A DNA stretch of 64,000 bases from Fragilariopsis cylindrus CCMP1102 (taxonomy: Eukaryota; Bacillariophyta; Bacillariophyceae; Bacillariales; Bacillariaceae): positions 248,001 to 312,000 of the forward strand of contig FMBT01000315.1 of NCBI GenBank assembly GCA_900095095.1, in the 5' to 3' direction. The position numbers were made by a program, and so were the translations under genes. How positions within the stretch are numbered: the stretch's first letter is position 1; the number at the start of each line of letters is the position of its first letter. Of the stretch, positions 41,072-51,479 are shown in pieces. The notes beneath the pieces were generated by a model. That model did not search any database and was not told the origin of the DNA. It worked only from the letters and a program-made list of their open reading frames with translations.

Positions 41072-42957
41072 TGTGCTGGTGTGAAGTGGTACTTGACTAC
41101 TGTGTTCATCATATGCCGGATGCTTGATGAGGCATCATTGGTACTACATTCTTCAAAGATATCAAGCAGATCTTCTACGTCCTTGATTCCTGCAATCTGT
41201 AGCTTCAAACGAAGTATATCTGAGTAGTCCACAATAGCTTCTGGTGTTGTACCTCCATATTCATGACTAATGAGGCCCGGATTATCTACTTCATAGTGTC
41301 GAATACGGACATGATCGCCTGAATTGTTCACTCTTTGAGCTGTTAGATATACCACTAATTCAAAATCTTGTTTGTGGTTGATCACATAAGTAGGACGTTC
41401 ATGTAATATCCTATCCCGCCGTTGATTGGATTCTTCAGATGAAGATTCTTCAGCATTGGCTGCTTGATCAACCACATGTGCTAAACACGTTGCAGCTGAT
41501 TTAATAGGTTCGATAGGATCCCCCATATGCGTATAGCATACAAGGTCTGGTTCGTTATCTTCATAGACGTCATCCGCGTCTTGTAGACCTGCAAAGCTAG
41601 CTCCAAAGAAATCATCTTCTGCATATTCAGCAGTAGCTTCAGCGATAACTGTTGCCATCACTGAAGCATGATAATTGACTTGGTGCTCATTGTTTGGTTT
41701 GATAGCATCAATGATATCATTGTTACCACCATCGTCGTGCTCAAATTCATCTTGCACTTCAATATCATCCATATCCTCGTCGTCGGCCTCCTCTGTTTCA
41801 TGATATGAAACAACGGCATCTTCGGTCGTTGTGGTGGATGTTGTACTATTCTTTTGCGTACTGGCAAAAGTGGATAGCAATGAAACAGCATCACTCCTAG
41901 TATTAGGATAACATGTGGTGTTGTTTACAGAGAACGTCTTGATAAGATATTCTTTCAACTGCTCATTCAGAGAGTTCTTGATGATTAGTCTTGCAACTAT
42001 TCTTTCTTTCACCACCTCATCAATGGGTAGTTGAGCTTCTGGAGTTAGTACCATGTATTCTGCAAAAGTCATAGGAGTGGCAACGTTCTTTAGAACCATG
42101 TCATAAGTTGATTGGCCAAATGCGAATTTGCCACATGTAAATATAGCAGATTCGTATCGACTCAATACATTCTCCCCGAATGTGGTATTGTTTGTTTTCT
42201 TATTCTGCCTGAAACTAAGTGCTTGATGTAGGGTGACAAGGTTTTGGTACTCTTCATCAACTTTAACACTTCCTTTGTTTTGGGTGCATACGGATCGTAA
42301 TATTAATAAGAAACCAACCAGGTCCTTCTTGGTTTCAACAAGAGCCATTCTGGGATCTCTACGACAGTACGTAAGGATTTCATTTTCCACATTTCCAATA
42401 GCAGTACGATAGAAGCCTTCTTCATGTCGTTGATATTGGTTCCAATTCGATGATTGGTATTTTAAATCCATGTGATATTCGGATTCCATTTGATCTTTTA
42501 GAACTGGATCATGGCATATAAGTACGTTCGCACCTGTAGCTACTCCATTTTCGATAACAGCAGTAAGTGTGGAATGGGCAGTTGGGCTTGGTTTGTCTTT
42601 GATAAAATCAGATCGAACTTTCGCCTTGAGGTTAAGGATGACTGTATCTAATCCGAACGCCTTGTCGTCAGCGGCTGACCCAGCCATGATGTTCGTGTAT
42701 ACTCGATACTGTTCAGATAGATTCCCATTGCCTTGAGCAATGACAATGTCCTTCATTGGATTTGATCCTGCTGCACTGCCCTTGAAAGTTGATCTAGCAG
42801 CCTGTGACTGTGTCTTATTCTTGGGAGCGTTCTGTACATTCTTTTGGTTCTTATGTTGTTGTCTCTTCCGTGCACCTGTTTGGTTCGAGGCAGTGGTCTC
42901 GTTCTTAGCAGCTGCATTACCGTCACCATTTGATGAGTCGGTGTTGTTGTTAGTCAT
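41059..42957 (-). CDS. Copia Gag (capsid/nucleocapsid) protein
   Basis: A 632-residue open frame with an ATG start 86 bp inside the 5' LTR, the position expected for gag. The N-terminus is Asn/Lys/Gln-rich and basic (AAKNETTASNQTGARKRQQ), suitable for RNA binding. The middle contains a helical capsid-like region (NQYQRHEEGFYRTAIGNVE, FLLILRSVCTQNKGSVKV, LSRYESAIFTCGKFAFGQ). An acidic linker (EEADDEDMDDIEVQDEFE) follows. No CCHC zinc knuckle was found, which is common in diatom Copia elements. Gag would assemble the virus-like particle around the element RNA in the cytoplasm. Confidence 0.75.
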   Translation of the reverse strand: MTNNNTDSSNGDGNAAAKNETTASNQTGARKRQQHKNQKNVQNAPKNKTQSQAARSTFKGSAAGSNPMKDIVIAQGNGNLSEQYRVYTNIMAGSAADDKAFGLDTVILNLKAKVRSDFIKDKPSPTAHSTLTAVIENGVATGANVLICHDPVLKDQMESEYHMDLKYQSSNWNQYQRHEEGFYRTAIGNVENEILTYCRRDPRMALVETKKDLVGFLLILRSVCTQNKGSVKVDEEYQNLVTLHQALSFRQNKKTNNTTFGENVLSRYESAIFTCGKFAFGQSTYDMVLKNVATPMTFAEYMVLTPEAQLPIDEVVKERIVARLIIKNSLNEQLKEYLIKTFSVNNTTCYPNTRSDAVSLLSTFASTQKNSTTSTTTTEDAVVSYHETEEADDEDMDDIEVQDEFEHDDGGNNDIIDAIKPNNEHQVNYHASVMATVIAEATAEYAEDDFFGASFAGLQDADDVYEDNEPDLVCYTHMGDPIEPIKSAATCLAHVVDQAANAEESSSEESNQRRDRILHERPTYVINHKQDFELVVYLTAQRVNNSGDHVRIRHYEVDNPGLISHEYGGTTPEAIVDYSDILRLKLQIAGIKDVEDLLDIFEECSTNDASSSIRHMMNTVVKYHFTPAQCVS

Positions 42958-43042
42958 TGTATAAGAGTGTAGTATTCGCTTATACGATGGATGATATTGA
43001 TTTGATTGTTCGAATCAGTATCTTCGATTATTTATTATAGAA

Positions 43043-43416
43043 TGTTGAAATACAATAATCACACCTCTGCTATCTGAGGTCACTGCGATGTGCTATGATT
43101 ATGTAATGCTTAAAGTGTCTATGTATCAAGTAGATCTGTGTTTATTAACTAGTCTATTATTATTTCCTATTGCATAAATTCTATAATAAATAATGAATTG
43201 AATATTGACATGACAACCGAGGTGCATCATGGAGGTGCTTACATTATGTAAGAACGACATTCCGCTTCTCATCAATTGTCAGCCACACGTTAATATACCT
43301 GATATCTTCATACTATTGTGGGGAAACGAAATGCGCAGATGACACGATGTTCGCGACTCTGTGATTCGTGGAAAAAACCCCACACACGGGACCCATAATT
43401 AATTGAATCCACAACA
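43043..43416 (-). repeat. Long terminal repeat, 5' LTR of the minus-strand element
   Basis: 374 bp, the same as 35658-36031 over its full length as read by eye. It should carry the promoter that drives the element RNA towards lower coordinates. Confidence 0.95.
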
Positions 43417-43421
43417 AATAT
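43417..43421. repeat. Target-site duplication, right (AATAT)
   Basis: AATAT, matching the 5 bp left of the element at 35653-35657. Confidence 0.85.
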
Positions 43422-43639
43422 GACATGTTGGCCAAAATACAATATTTGTGTTCTGGAGGCAAAAATAAGGTAAGTATGAGGGATGATGACCCTTGGTTTA
43501 TCCCCTATGGGTAATGGATGGATGACTGGGTGGTATGTTGGTGCATTCATCTTATTATTCAAAGTTGTTTAAAAATAATATTCCAATAACTGGAGATTTT
43601 GTGAGATAAAAATGATTCTTATCAGAATTACTTTAAAGT

Positions 43640-45612
43640 CAAGCGATGATGAACCACCAGGGATATAGTAGGAGGCAAACAGAATGTTCTAGTACACTAA
43701 ATAGATGTTTGTGCACCAGACCCATCTGGTGTTGTCCTCTGTAACCGTTTCAAATGAGAAATTTTGTTGTTCATTATTTCTGATCCAAAATCATATTGTT
43801 TGTGTGCCTGCTATAACAGCGTAATATATTTTATTCCGCAACCATGAGGAGTTGAAAGTAGTAGGAGGCAACCACAATGTTCTAGTACACTAAATGGATG
43901 TTTGTGCACCTGAACCAGCTGGTACTGTTGTCTGCAATCATTTCATATGAGATATTTTGTGGTTCATTATTTCTAGTCAAAAATCATGTTTTTTGCATGT
44001 GCAACAGCAGTGAAATGTATTTTATTCCTCAACCACAGGAACAGGAAAAGTTGCAGGAGGCAAAAGAAATATTCTAGTACACTATCTGGATATTAGGGCA
44101 CTCGACCTATTTGGTGTTGTCCACTGCAATCCTTTCAAATGAGATATTTTGTGGTTCATTATTTCTAGTCAAAAATCATGTTTTTTGCATGTGCAACAGC
44201 AGTGAAATGTATTTTATTCCTCAACCACAGGAACAGGGAAGTTGTAGGAGGCAAATGCAATATTCTAGTACACTATGTGAATGTTAGTGCAACTAACCCA
44301 GCTGGTGTTGTCCTCTGGAACCCTTTCAAATGAGATATTTTGTGGTTCATTTTGGTTGAAAATCTTGTTATTTTGTGCATAGAACAACTGCAAAACAAAT
44401 TTTATTCCTCAACCACAGGAACAGAAAAGGTGTAGGAGACAAACACAATGTTCTAGTACACTATGTGGATGTTAATGCAACTGACCCAGCTAGTGTTGCC
44501 CTCTGCAACTCTTTGAAATGAGATATTTTGTGGTTCATTTCTGATCAAAAATCATGTTGTTGTTTGTGTGCCTGGAGAGCCCGCGATTGAAAGCATTTCT
44601 CACGATCGCGCGGGATTAAAATTAATTCTTGGCACGTGCGGGGGAAGCAGGAATCTTATCTGAAGGCCTATACTAAAATAAGGGGGCATATCTATATGTT
44701 TTCGGGGACAAACATTGTGGTCGCAATATATAAATATAAATATAAGCGGACTGAAAAATCTATTAGTGGACAAATACTTTTATAAGTATTTTGAAAATGG
44801 CTTATATATCTATAAGTATTTTAATAACATTTAACGTTGAAAGATTTATAAATATAAGTATAAGTGTAAATAAAAATATAAGTATTAGTGTGAAAATAAA
44901 TCTATTAGCGGACTGATAAATCTATTAGTGGCATATATATTTTGGTTTTTTTGTCCCCCAAAACAAAGTCAATCGCCCTAAAAAAATATTTTGCTCGCAG
45001 AAGAAAAATTACCGGGCGCCCTCCACGCTCACCAAATTTTTTAATCACGCGCGACACGATTGTAATTTCATTCAATCGCGGGCTCTCCTGCTATAACAGT
45101 GTAATGGATTTTATTTCTCAACCACAGGAACAGAAAGTTGGTAGGAGGCAAACACAATGTTCTAGTACACTGAGTGGATGTTTGTGCTACTGACCCAGCT
45201 GGCATTGTCCTCTGCAACCCTTTCAAATGAGATATTATGTGGTTTATTTTGATTGAAAATCTTGTTTTTTTTCTTGCCACAAAAATGAAATGCATTTATT
45301 TTATTCCTCAACCACATGGGCAGAAAAGTTGTAGGAGACAAACACAATGTCCTAGTACACTATGTGAATGTTTGTGCACCTGATCCAGCTGGTGTGGTCC
45401 TATGGAACCCTTTCATATGAGATATTTTGTGGTTCATTTTGATTGCAAATCTTGATATTTTTGTGTGCCTGCCATAAAAGCAAAATGAATTTTATTTCAC
45501 AACCACAGGAAAAGAAAAGTTATAGGATGCAAACACAATGTTCTAGTATACTATGTGGATGGTAGTGCACCCAACCTATTTGGTGCTGTCCTCTGCAACC
45601 CTTTCAAATAGT
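43640..45612. repeat. Tandem array of eight ~190-bp satellite units
   Basis: The landmark TTCTAGTACACT (with variants) occurs near 43688, 43880, 44072, 44262, 44451, 45160, 45350 and 45541: spacings 192, 192, 190, 189, 709, 190 and 191. The 709 step shrinks to about 193 when the 513-bp inserted element and its 3-bp duplication are removed. Each unit also has GATGTTTGTGCACC, GAGATATTTTGTGGTTCATT, a TTTTATTCCTCAACCACAGG stretch and GTAGGAGGCAAAC. Units differ by substitutions and small indels. No open frame spans them, so this is non-coding satellite DNA. Confidence 0.9.
44575..45087. mobile_element. Non-autonomous 513-bp DNA element with terminal inverted repeats (MITE-like)
   Basis: Perfect 17-bp inverted termini (GAGAGCCCGCGATTGAA / TTCAATCGCGGGCTCTC) are flanked by a 3-bp duplication CTG (44572-44574 and 45088-45090). 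Removing the element and one CTG restores GTGCCTGCTATAAC, as in an intact unit at about 43805. Inverted similarity continues inward with gaps (ATCGCGCGGGATTAAAA against TTTTTAATCACGCGCGACA, and GTTTTCGGGGACAAA against TTTGTCCCCCAAAAC). The interior is AT-rich with CTATTAGTGGA sub-repeats and has no transposase. A 3-bp duplication is used by superfamilies such as PIF/Harbinger; the family is not settled. Confidence 0.88.
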
Positions 45613-45649
45613 ACTAATGTACTGTAGTACATAAACAATATTTTTCTAT

Positions 45650-45785
45650 GAAATATTTCGTCCCCGAATACATTTTTGTGTCCCCAATTTATTTTATTTT
45701 CGGGGCCCCCTCTATTCTAATTTGGGGGATTATTAAATAACCAGGTACACTTTTAGGGATTAAAAAAATAGTTAAATTAAAAACA
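45650..45785. repeat. Dispersed G/C-run repeat, copy 1
   Basis: The stretch CGTCCCCGAA, TGTGTCCCCAATTTATTT, CGGGGCCCCCTCTATTCTAA, TTTGGGGGATTATTAA and TTTTAGGGATT is matched, in inverse orientation, by 49390-49550. It follows the satellite array directly. Confidence 0.5.
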
Positions 45786-46104
45786 CTAGTTCTCAGGAAA
45801 ACCCCCAAATAGAAAAGTTAATGTGTGTTGTAGGGTTTGGAAATTTCACTAGTCGGCCAAAGAGGAGAAACTTTCAACGTGAAATTTCGTGAAGTTTCCA
45901 TTAGGAATGTGACTCGACTCGTGACACAATTCTTTTGATTGCAGCAGAGGGAAATGTTGAAGGTGCAAATGATATTTTCATGATCACATTGACGTCGTCG
46001 CTGACGTTTTACTGAAATTGGCATGTACAGTATGTGATAACGATGATGATAATAATGATGATTCTATTGTCGACTACACGTGGTGGTGGTATTTCCATAT
46101 ATGA
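45786..46104. other. Intergenic, 3' flank of the serine-rich gene
   Basis: No gene recognised. It contains TGATGATAATAATGATGAT-type repeats near 46042 and lies between the repeat-rich zone and the minus-strand gene that ends at 46105. Confidence 0.4.
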
Positions 46105-48402
46105 TTATAATGACAATGTTAGACTTTGTAATGCAGCTGTTCGCAACCTCCTGCGTCTTGTTGATTCATCCGATGCAACACTCATATGTGATCTCATCAT
46201 CCTGTGTAAACTGTAGGAATCATCATTATCATCATCATCATCACTGTCATCATCATCATTAGTGTTATTTTTACTACTTCTGATACTTTTCTTATACTTA
46301 TCGTTGTTATTGTCACCGTTCGAAAGACTTGAAATGCTTCCATATAAGCTTGATACCGGACTTGTTGGAATCTTAGTTTTACTTTTTGGTATAAAGTGTA
46401 TCTTTTTCATTTTGTTGTTGTTTTCGACGACATTGCTGCCATTACTGCGAATACTACAACGACTGCTATTGCTATTGCTATTGCTATTGCTATTCCTGGT
46501 GCTTTTGCTGTTGTTATTGCTATTGCTGTTATCACCATCAATATCAGCAACGTTACGTAGAGAATGAGTTTCTCCTCCCCCCTCTCCTCTAGATACTGCG
46601 TTGTTGATGCTGTTTTTATTATTATCATTACTATTATTATTATCATCATCCATAATACCAAAATTTATAGATGGTTTTGATGAAGTAGGTGAAGCGAATC
46701 GTTCCGGACGACGTGGCGGACCCTTACTAGTAGGATTAGAAGTAGTGGCAGTAGTACGACGAGTAGGTTTCATCACTCGTTGAATATGAGAAGAAAATGA
46801 AGGATCCGAATTCGATCTTGTTGGTTTATTTCTACTACTTTGTTTCATTATTGATTTCAACATCGTTTTCGTTTTCGTCGTCACTACTGCCAATGATGTT
46901 GGGGATGATCCTATTGATGATGATGATGATATTCCAACTGACGATTTTGCTATTCTTGTAGTCATTTTTGTTTTTGTTCTTGTTATACTTCTACTACTGC
47001 TACTAGTTGTAATATATCGTTTTCTTGATTTTTCTAATGATCGTACAGAATTTAAATAGGATTGTATATCTTTTTCATCTTGTAACGCAATTTGTTGTGC
47101 ACGTAAAATAGATGGTAATGATTCTTTTGTCGATTGTTGACGTATGTATTCATCCTCACAATTCCAACTACTCCTATTCCAACTAGTAGTATTACAATAA
47201 TAATCCAAACTACTACCTGCACCTACGTTATTGTTGTTGGAACTACTGATACTAGTTTTGTCATCGTCACCTCTGCCTACGCCTACACCACCACCACCAC
47301 ATACGTCACCACCAACACCGCTAACACTAATACCTCTATTCTTACTCTTACTCTTGTCCAATGCTAATGTATCCATTTGTGCTTGCCATACTGTTTCAAT
47401 AACAAGTTCCACACGATATTCTTTCCATTCTTCACCATCAATTGTCCAACTTTCTAATCCACGTGAACAAAATCCAGATGGTAATAATTTTGAATATTTT
47501 AAAAATAGTCTACAAGGACTATTAGTATTAGTATTAGTAGTCCTAGTATTAGTAGCTGTAGCCTTAGTAGTAGGTTTACTTTTATCTACTTCGCCATTAT
47601 CAGTATCATCATCATTGTCGTCATCATTGTCGTCGTCATTTTCATTATCTTCTTCTATTATTTTGTTTTGTTGTTGTTGTTTATGTTCAATAATTATGTT
47701 GTCCATATACGATGATGTTAGATCACATTCATTTTCTATCTCTGTATAATCATTAGGTGAATAATATGTATCTAACTTTTCAGTACGTGTATATTGATTT
47801 AAATTTGGTATTATTACGACATGTACATTTTTATTCCAGTTCACATTCTTCTTCTTTTTTTCCTTCTTCTTCTCTTTTTTCTTCTTCTTATTTTTCTTTC
47901 TATTATTATTCACCTTTATTGGTGTTGGTGACGATGTTGATGCACGCCATTGATGGTTTTTATTAGTTGACGACGTTATCTGTGTTTGTGTTGATAATGA
48001 TGGTAGTGAGGAATGACGGGGTGTTAGTGGTGGGGGAGGAGGAATACTAAGTCTACTACTAGTAGTTGAGAACTTTTGCTGTCTTTGTGCTGTGGAAGTG
48101 GATAATGTTGATGTTGAATGCAATCGTAATAGTGCTGCTGTGTTTTGTTGTTTCGATGGAATGGTCATTTTTGATGCAAAGTATGATACTTCTTCTCCAT
48201 CTGATGATGCCCAGTCTGATTCCAAGTCTGATTCCAATTCTGATTCCAATTCTGATGATTCTGGATCTGATTCTGAATCTAATTCTATGGATTGTGGAGA
48301 ATACGTTACACGATGGTCACTACTACTACTCATTGGTAATGCTGTATCATTATGTTTCTCTTTATTTTCCCAACGAGAAGTGGAAATAAAAGAGCTCTTC
48401 AT
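46105..48402 (-). CDS. Serine/asparagine-rich hypothetical protein of a diatom-type RGLE family
   Basis: Single exon, 765 residues from the ATG at 48402. Most of the chain is low complexity: a Ser/Asp/Glu-rich start (SDPESSELESELESDLESDW), a Lys-rich run (NRKKNKKKKKEKKKEKKKK), poly-Ser and poly-Asn. Two ordinary parts stand out: KLLPSGFCSRGLESWTIDGEEWKEYRVELVIETVWQAQ near residues 290-335, and EEYIRQQSTKESLPSILRAQQIALQDEKDIQSYLNSVRS near residues 420-460. An FCxRGLE stretch followed by a helix and xEQ-type residues recurs in many uncharacterised diatom proteins; that is recalled knowledge, not a search. The C-terminal HRMMRSHMSVASDESTRRRR is basic. It lacks a signal peptide and membrane spans; nuclear or cytosolic location is likely. 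Function unknown. Confidence 0.6.
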   Translation of the reverse strand: MKSSFISTSRWENKEKHNDTALPMSSSSDHRVTYSPQSIELDSESDPESSELESELESDLESDWASSDGEEVSYFASKMTIPSKQQNTAALLRLHSTSTLSTSTAQRQQKFSTTSSRLSIPPPPPLTPRHSSLPSLSTQTQITSSTNKNHQWRASTSSPTPIKVNNNRKKNKKKKKEKKKEKKKKNVNWNKNVHVVIIPNLNQYTRTEKLDTYYSPNDYTEIENECDLTSSYMDNIIIEHKQQQQNKIIEEDNENDDDNDDDNDDDTDNGEVDKSKPTTKATATNTRTTNTNTNSPCRLFLKYSKLLPSGFCSRGLESWTIDGEEWKEYRVELVIETVWQAQMDTLALDKSKSKNRGISVSGVGGDVCGGGGVGVGRGDDDKTSISSSNNNNVGAGSSLDYYCNTTSWNRSSWNCEDEYIRQQSTKESLPSILRAQQIALQDEKDIQSYLNSVRSLEKSRKRYITTSSSSRSITRTKTKMTTRIAKSSVGISSSSSIGSSPTSLAVVTTKTKTMLKSIMKQSSRNKPTRSNSDPSFSSHIQRVMKPTRRTTATTSNPTSKGPPRRPERFASPTSSKPSINFGIMDDDNNNSNDNNKNSINNAVSRGEGGGETHSLRNVADIDGDNSNSNNNSKSTRNSNSNSNSNSSRCSIRSNGSNVVENNNKMKKIHFIPKSKTKIPTSPVSSLYGSISSLSNGDNNNDKYKKSIRSSKNNTNDDDDSDDDDDNDDSYSLHRMMRSHMSVASDESTRRRRLRTAALQSLTLSL

Positions 48403-49389
48403 TGGAATTGCAATTATTGGAATTATTGGACGTTGTTGTGGTTGCTGTTGTTTTTGTTTCTATTTTTGCTGTTCTTGTTGTTCCTTATTCTGCTGATCAT
48501 GAGATCGGTTATTGTCCGTACGTACGTTTGTGTGATAGTAGGAGCTAAGGATGGTGTCATACAATTCTATGTACAGTACTGTAAATAAGAGAATAATATT
48601 ATTATGTTCAATCTTAGATTCTGTTTTTGTTAACTCTTGTTGCTTACACACCAAGGACCAAATATGATTTATTCTATGGTATGGATGAATGATAACAACA
48701 AAACATGTTCCACTCAGAAAAATTGTAGATAGTTAGCTGCTCTGTCACTAGTGTCACGTCGATGCAAGTCGACATCTACGCATCCAGAGATACCGTACTA
48801 CGCACAATGATAATATCTTGCCGGTCCTTTTCATTTATTATGTTACTTTTGAATGTTTAAGCTGCGTACTGTACTACTAGTACAGCGACGCACACACAAA
48901 AATTAACCCGAAGTTTTCTTATTTCAGCATCGCTAATTGATTCATAAAATTATTAGAAGTATATATGCCTTTATATATATTATTATTCTAGTAAATTCTC
49001 CAGTTTCTCCGTATGGTAATAGATAGATGCATGAGAGGCTTTTAGGTCCTTATGGTCAATTAAGGCCTTCTTAATTATGCACTTCACATCCTGAACGCTA
49101 AGTGACAGCGCGCTATCGCTTGGAATTATTATACGATAAAAGCGCGTGTGAATGAACCCTTAAAATCTTCGTAAAATCTTCGCTTATTTTTATGATGGTG
49201 AGGTGAATGATATAAGTATAGGATAAGACACACCACTGAATCACTGACTGATTGACTGATTGACTGACTGACTGACTGACTGACTCACTCACTTATTGAA
49301 TAGCTTTTTTGCTTTCATTGGCACTACTGTACTACAGTACATCCATGATAGTTTCATTGACTACAGGCAACACAGATCAACTTCTAATT

Positions 49390-49550
49390 TTGGGGCAATT
49401 CGTTAGAAGGTGTGGTTTTAATTATCTAACTTTCAAATCCCTAGAAGTGGAACAGTTTTTAATTATCTATCCCCAAGAATTAGCATAGAGGGGTCCCCCA
49501 AAATAAAAACAACGTTTGGGGGTTATAAAATTCGTACCCCCCCCCAAAAA
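49390..49550. repeat. Dispersed G/C-run repeat, copy 2 (inverted)
   Basis: Read on the minus strand it gives GGGGGACCCCTCTATGCTAA, then TTCTTGGGGATAGATAATTA and TTCTAGGGATTT, matching 45650-45785 in order with about one mismatch in five. Confidence 0.5.
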
Positions 49551-50379
49551 AAAACTTTACTAGTATTTGTTAGTGTTATATATAATAACAACTTTAGCAT
49601 CAAGTATATACTCCTAAAAGTAATTTTTTTGGAGAATCAAACTATGAAGTTTACAATTGACATATTGGATAGGGAACCGTTATATTCCTTAGTCTTGTAA
49701 GCCTACTGGTATCTCATAATGTAGGCTCACACACGGCACACATCAGCTTTTTACGATATATCTTCTTCTGGACACAAAGCAGGGTAGAACTTCCAGGTAA
49801 ATGCATCTTTTTAGTCAGGGAGAGTTCCTCTACCTTACCATGTATGTAACAAAGATTGGTGTTAAAATATATGGAAGGAACTCCTTCAGTTCATGTACAC
49901 ATACCTGTACGCTGACCTGCCTCTAACGCGCCATGTTACTAGTTAATTTGATGCGGCTATTATTTTTGCTAGAAGAACTTTTTTTGAAAAATAAAATCAT
50001 GGAACCCATTATATGCTTAATATTAACATGTATGCAAGACAGTGGGTACATCCAGGGGTTGACTTTCTTTGTCACGGAACAAAAACCAATAAATACCCTA
50101 TTTTAGCTAAAATCCACTTAAAATAATTTTGCACGAGATGGAGCATATGAACCAGAAGCCCCAATGGTTTCGGCTTTAGGTGGGTTAGTTTATTTCATGA
50201 GTATTTGTGCGAAAATACATGTCAAAATTTGTTTTGGAGCATAAATCAGCCCACAGTGATTATTTTAAGTACGGTCCTTGATTGCTTTTTATGAGATATT
50301 CTTGAAAACAGGGGTAAACTGCAATTACATCCAAAAGAATGGTGGGTTGGGATGATGATGGTTTCTATCCACAAGTAAT

Positions 50380-51010
50380 AGTGTATGAGGACCTTACCTA
50401 ACCCTCCTATCACTTTTTCATATGTGTGGTTGAAGAGAAATATAGATTTGGCTGGATAGGTATGCACTAAAATCAGTCCTATTTTTGGGCAAAATGCACC
50501 ACAAACATTCTTGTTTGGAATGGTTCAAATGTAGAACTTTGTTTTCTTTGGGTTCACCAGCCTCCATATAGTGTATTAGGACCTTGCCTAACCTTTATTC
50601 AATACACCAGCTCACTATCACACTCTTCAACAATGTTGGTTGTATTATAGAATATGAGAAACATCCTGTTTGTTGTTGTTGCATTAAAATAAGCAGATAC
50701 ATGTAGAACAACAAGTGCACATATATTACTTTCCTACAGTGGCTCTTGTTATTATCTTATGCATGTGTGAAATGCTGCTGACTAACTATTTAGGAAAAAA
50801 AAGTGATGGTAGCATCTATATATATAATATAAATCCCACATAATGCCTACCTACCCTCCTACTAGACCATTATTGGCAGAATGATACACGCAGAACAGCA
50901 GCTGCACACATATTACTTTTGTACAGTTACTTTGGGTGTTATCTTATGCATATATTTGATGCTACTGACTAATTATTTTGGAAAAAAAAAATGATGGTAG
51001 TAGTAACTAT
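50380..51010. repeat. Two ~190-bp tandem duplications
   Basis: AGTGTATGAGGACCTTACCTAACC at about 50380 recurs as AGTGTATTAGGACCTTGCCTAACC at about 50570 (spacing 190). AGATACATGTAGAAC at 50696 recurs as TGATACACGCAGAAC at 50882 (spacing about 187), with TTATCTTATGCAT and GAAAAAAAAxTGATGGTAG also repeated. Both spacings equal the unit length of the satellite at 43640, though the sequence differs. Confidence 0.65.
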
Positions 51011-51047
51011 ATACACGATATAACTAGCTCAAATTGATTTAAACTAA

Positions 51048-51140
51048 GGAGATTATTTAGTTTTTTTTAATCTGATTTGGAGATTATTTAGTTTTTTTTA
51101 ATCTGATTTGGAGATTATTTAGTTTTTATTATTTGATTTT
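51048..51140. repeat. 31-bp triplicated repeat
   Basis: GGAGATTATTTAGTTTTTTTT occurs at 51048, 51079 and 51110 with a 31-bp period. The first two units are identical, the third diverges at its end. Confidence 0.85.
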
Positions 51141-51479
51141 GGCAGTCGTGACCCATCCAGTCGTGAGTGACCCATTTGACTAGAAGTGAAAATGTTACTA
51201 ATTATCTAATATTTTATTATGTAGAAATTGAAGTGTGTTTAATTATCTAAAGAGTCGTTAGAAGTTGAAATGTTTGAAACACGTGTAAAGATGCTTGTAC
51301 GTACTGTCTGTACCACTATCAGTGCCATTCTTTTAGGTCCATTTAAGATATATTATGTACTCTATATATATTCGTTGTTGCTCTAGATCGGATACACTAT
51401 CTCAGAAGGTGTATAGCGTACACTGTAGAGTAACAGTATAGTATTAACGTTAGCTGCATAACGAACGCACACCTCACCT

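Larger units (their letters stand above)
35658..43416 (-). mobile_element. Complete Copia-type (CoDi-like) LTR retrotransposon
   Basis: A 7,759-bp element with 374-bp LTRs at both ends that read identical base for base by eye, TG...CA termini and a matching AATAT target duplication. Coding is on the minus strand in the order gag, an extra coding block, protease, integrase, reverse transcriptase, RNase H; integrase before reverse transcriptase defines Copia/Pseudoviridae. RNase H has VDASFAVHKDMRSHTGAVL and KSSTEAELVGVDDA, characteristic of diatom CoDi lineages. A purine-rich tract (GAGAGTGTAGGAGTG on the minus strand, 36032-36046) abuts the 3' LTR. No obvious tRNA-complementary primer site follows the 5' LTR. 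Gag and pol lie in several reading frames, so the copy seems unable to make Gag-Pol itself unless the breaks are sequence errors or programmed shifts. Identical LTRs and an intact target duplication mean a recent insertion. Confidence 0.95.

Noticed and set aside
43640-45612. CRISPR-like array
   Set aside because: Units are ~190 bp, contiguous and degenerate, with no short identical repeats or unique spacers, and the genome is eukaryotic.
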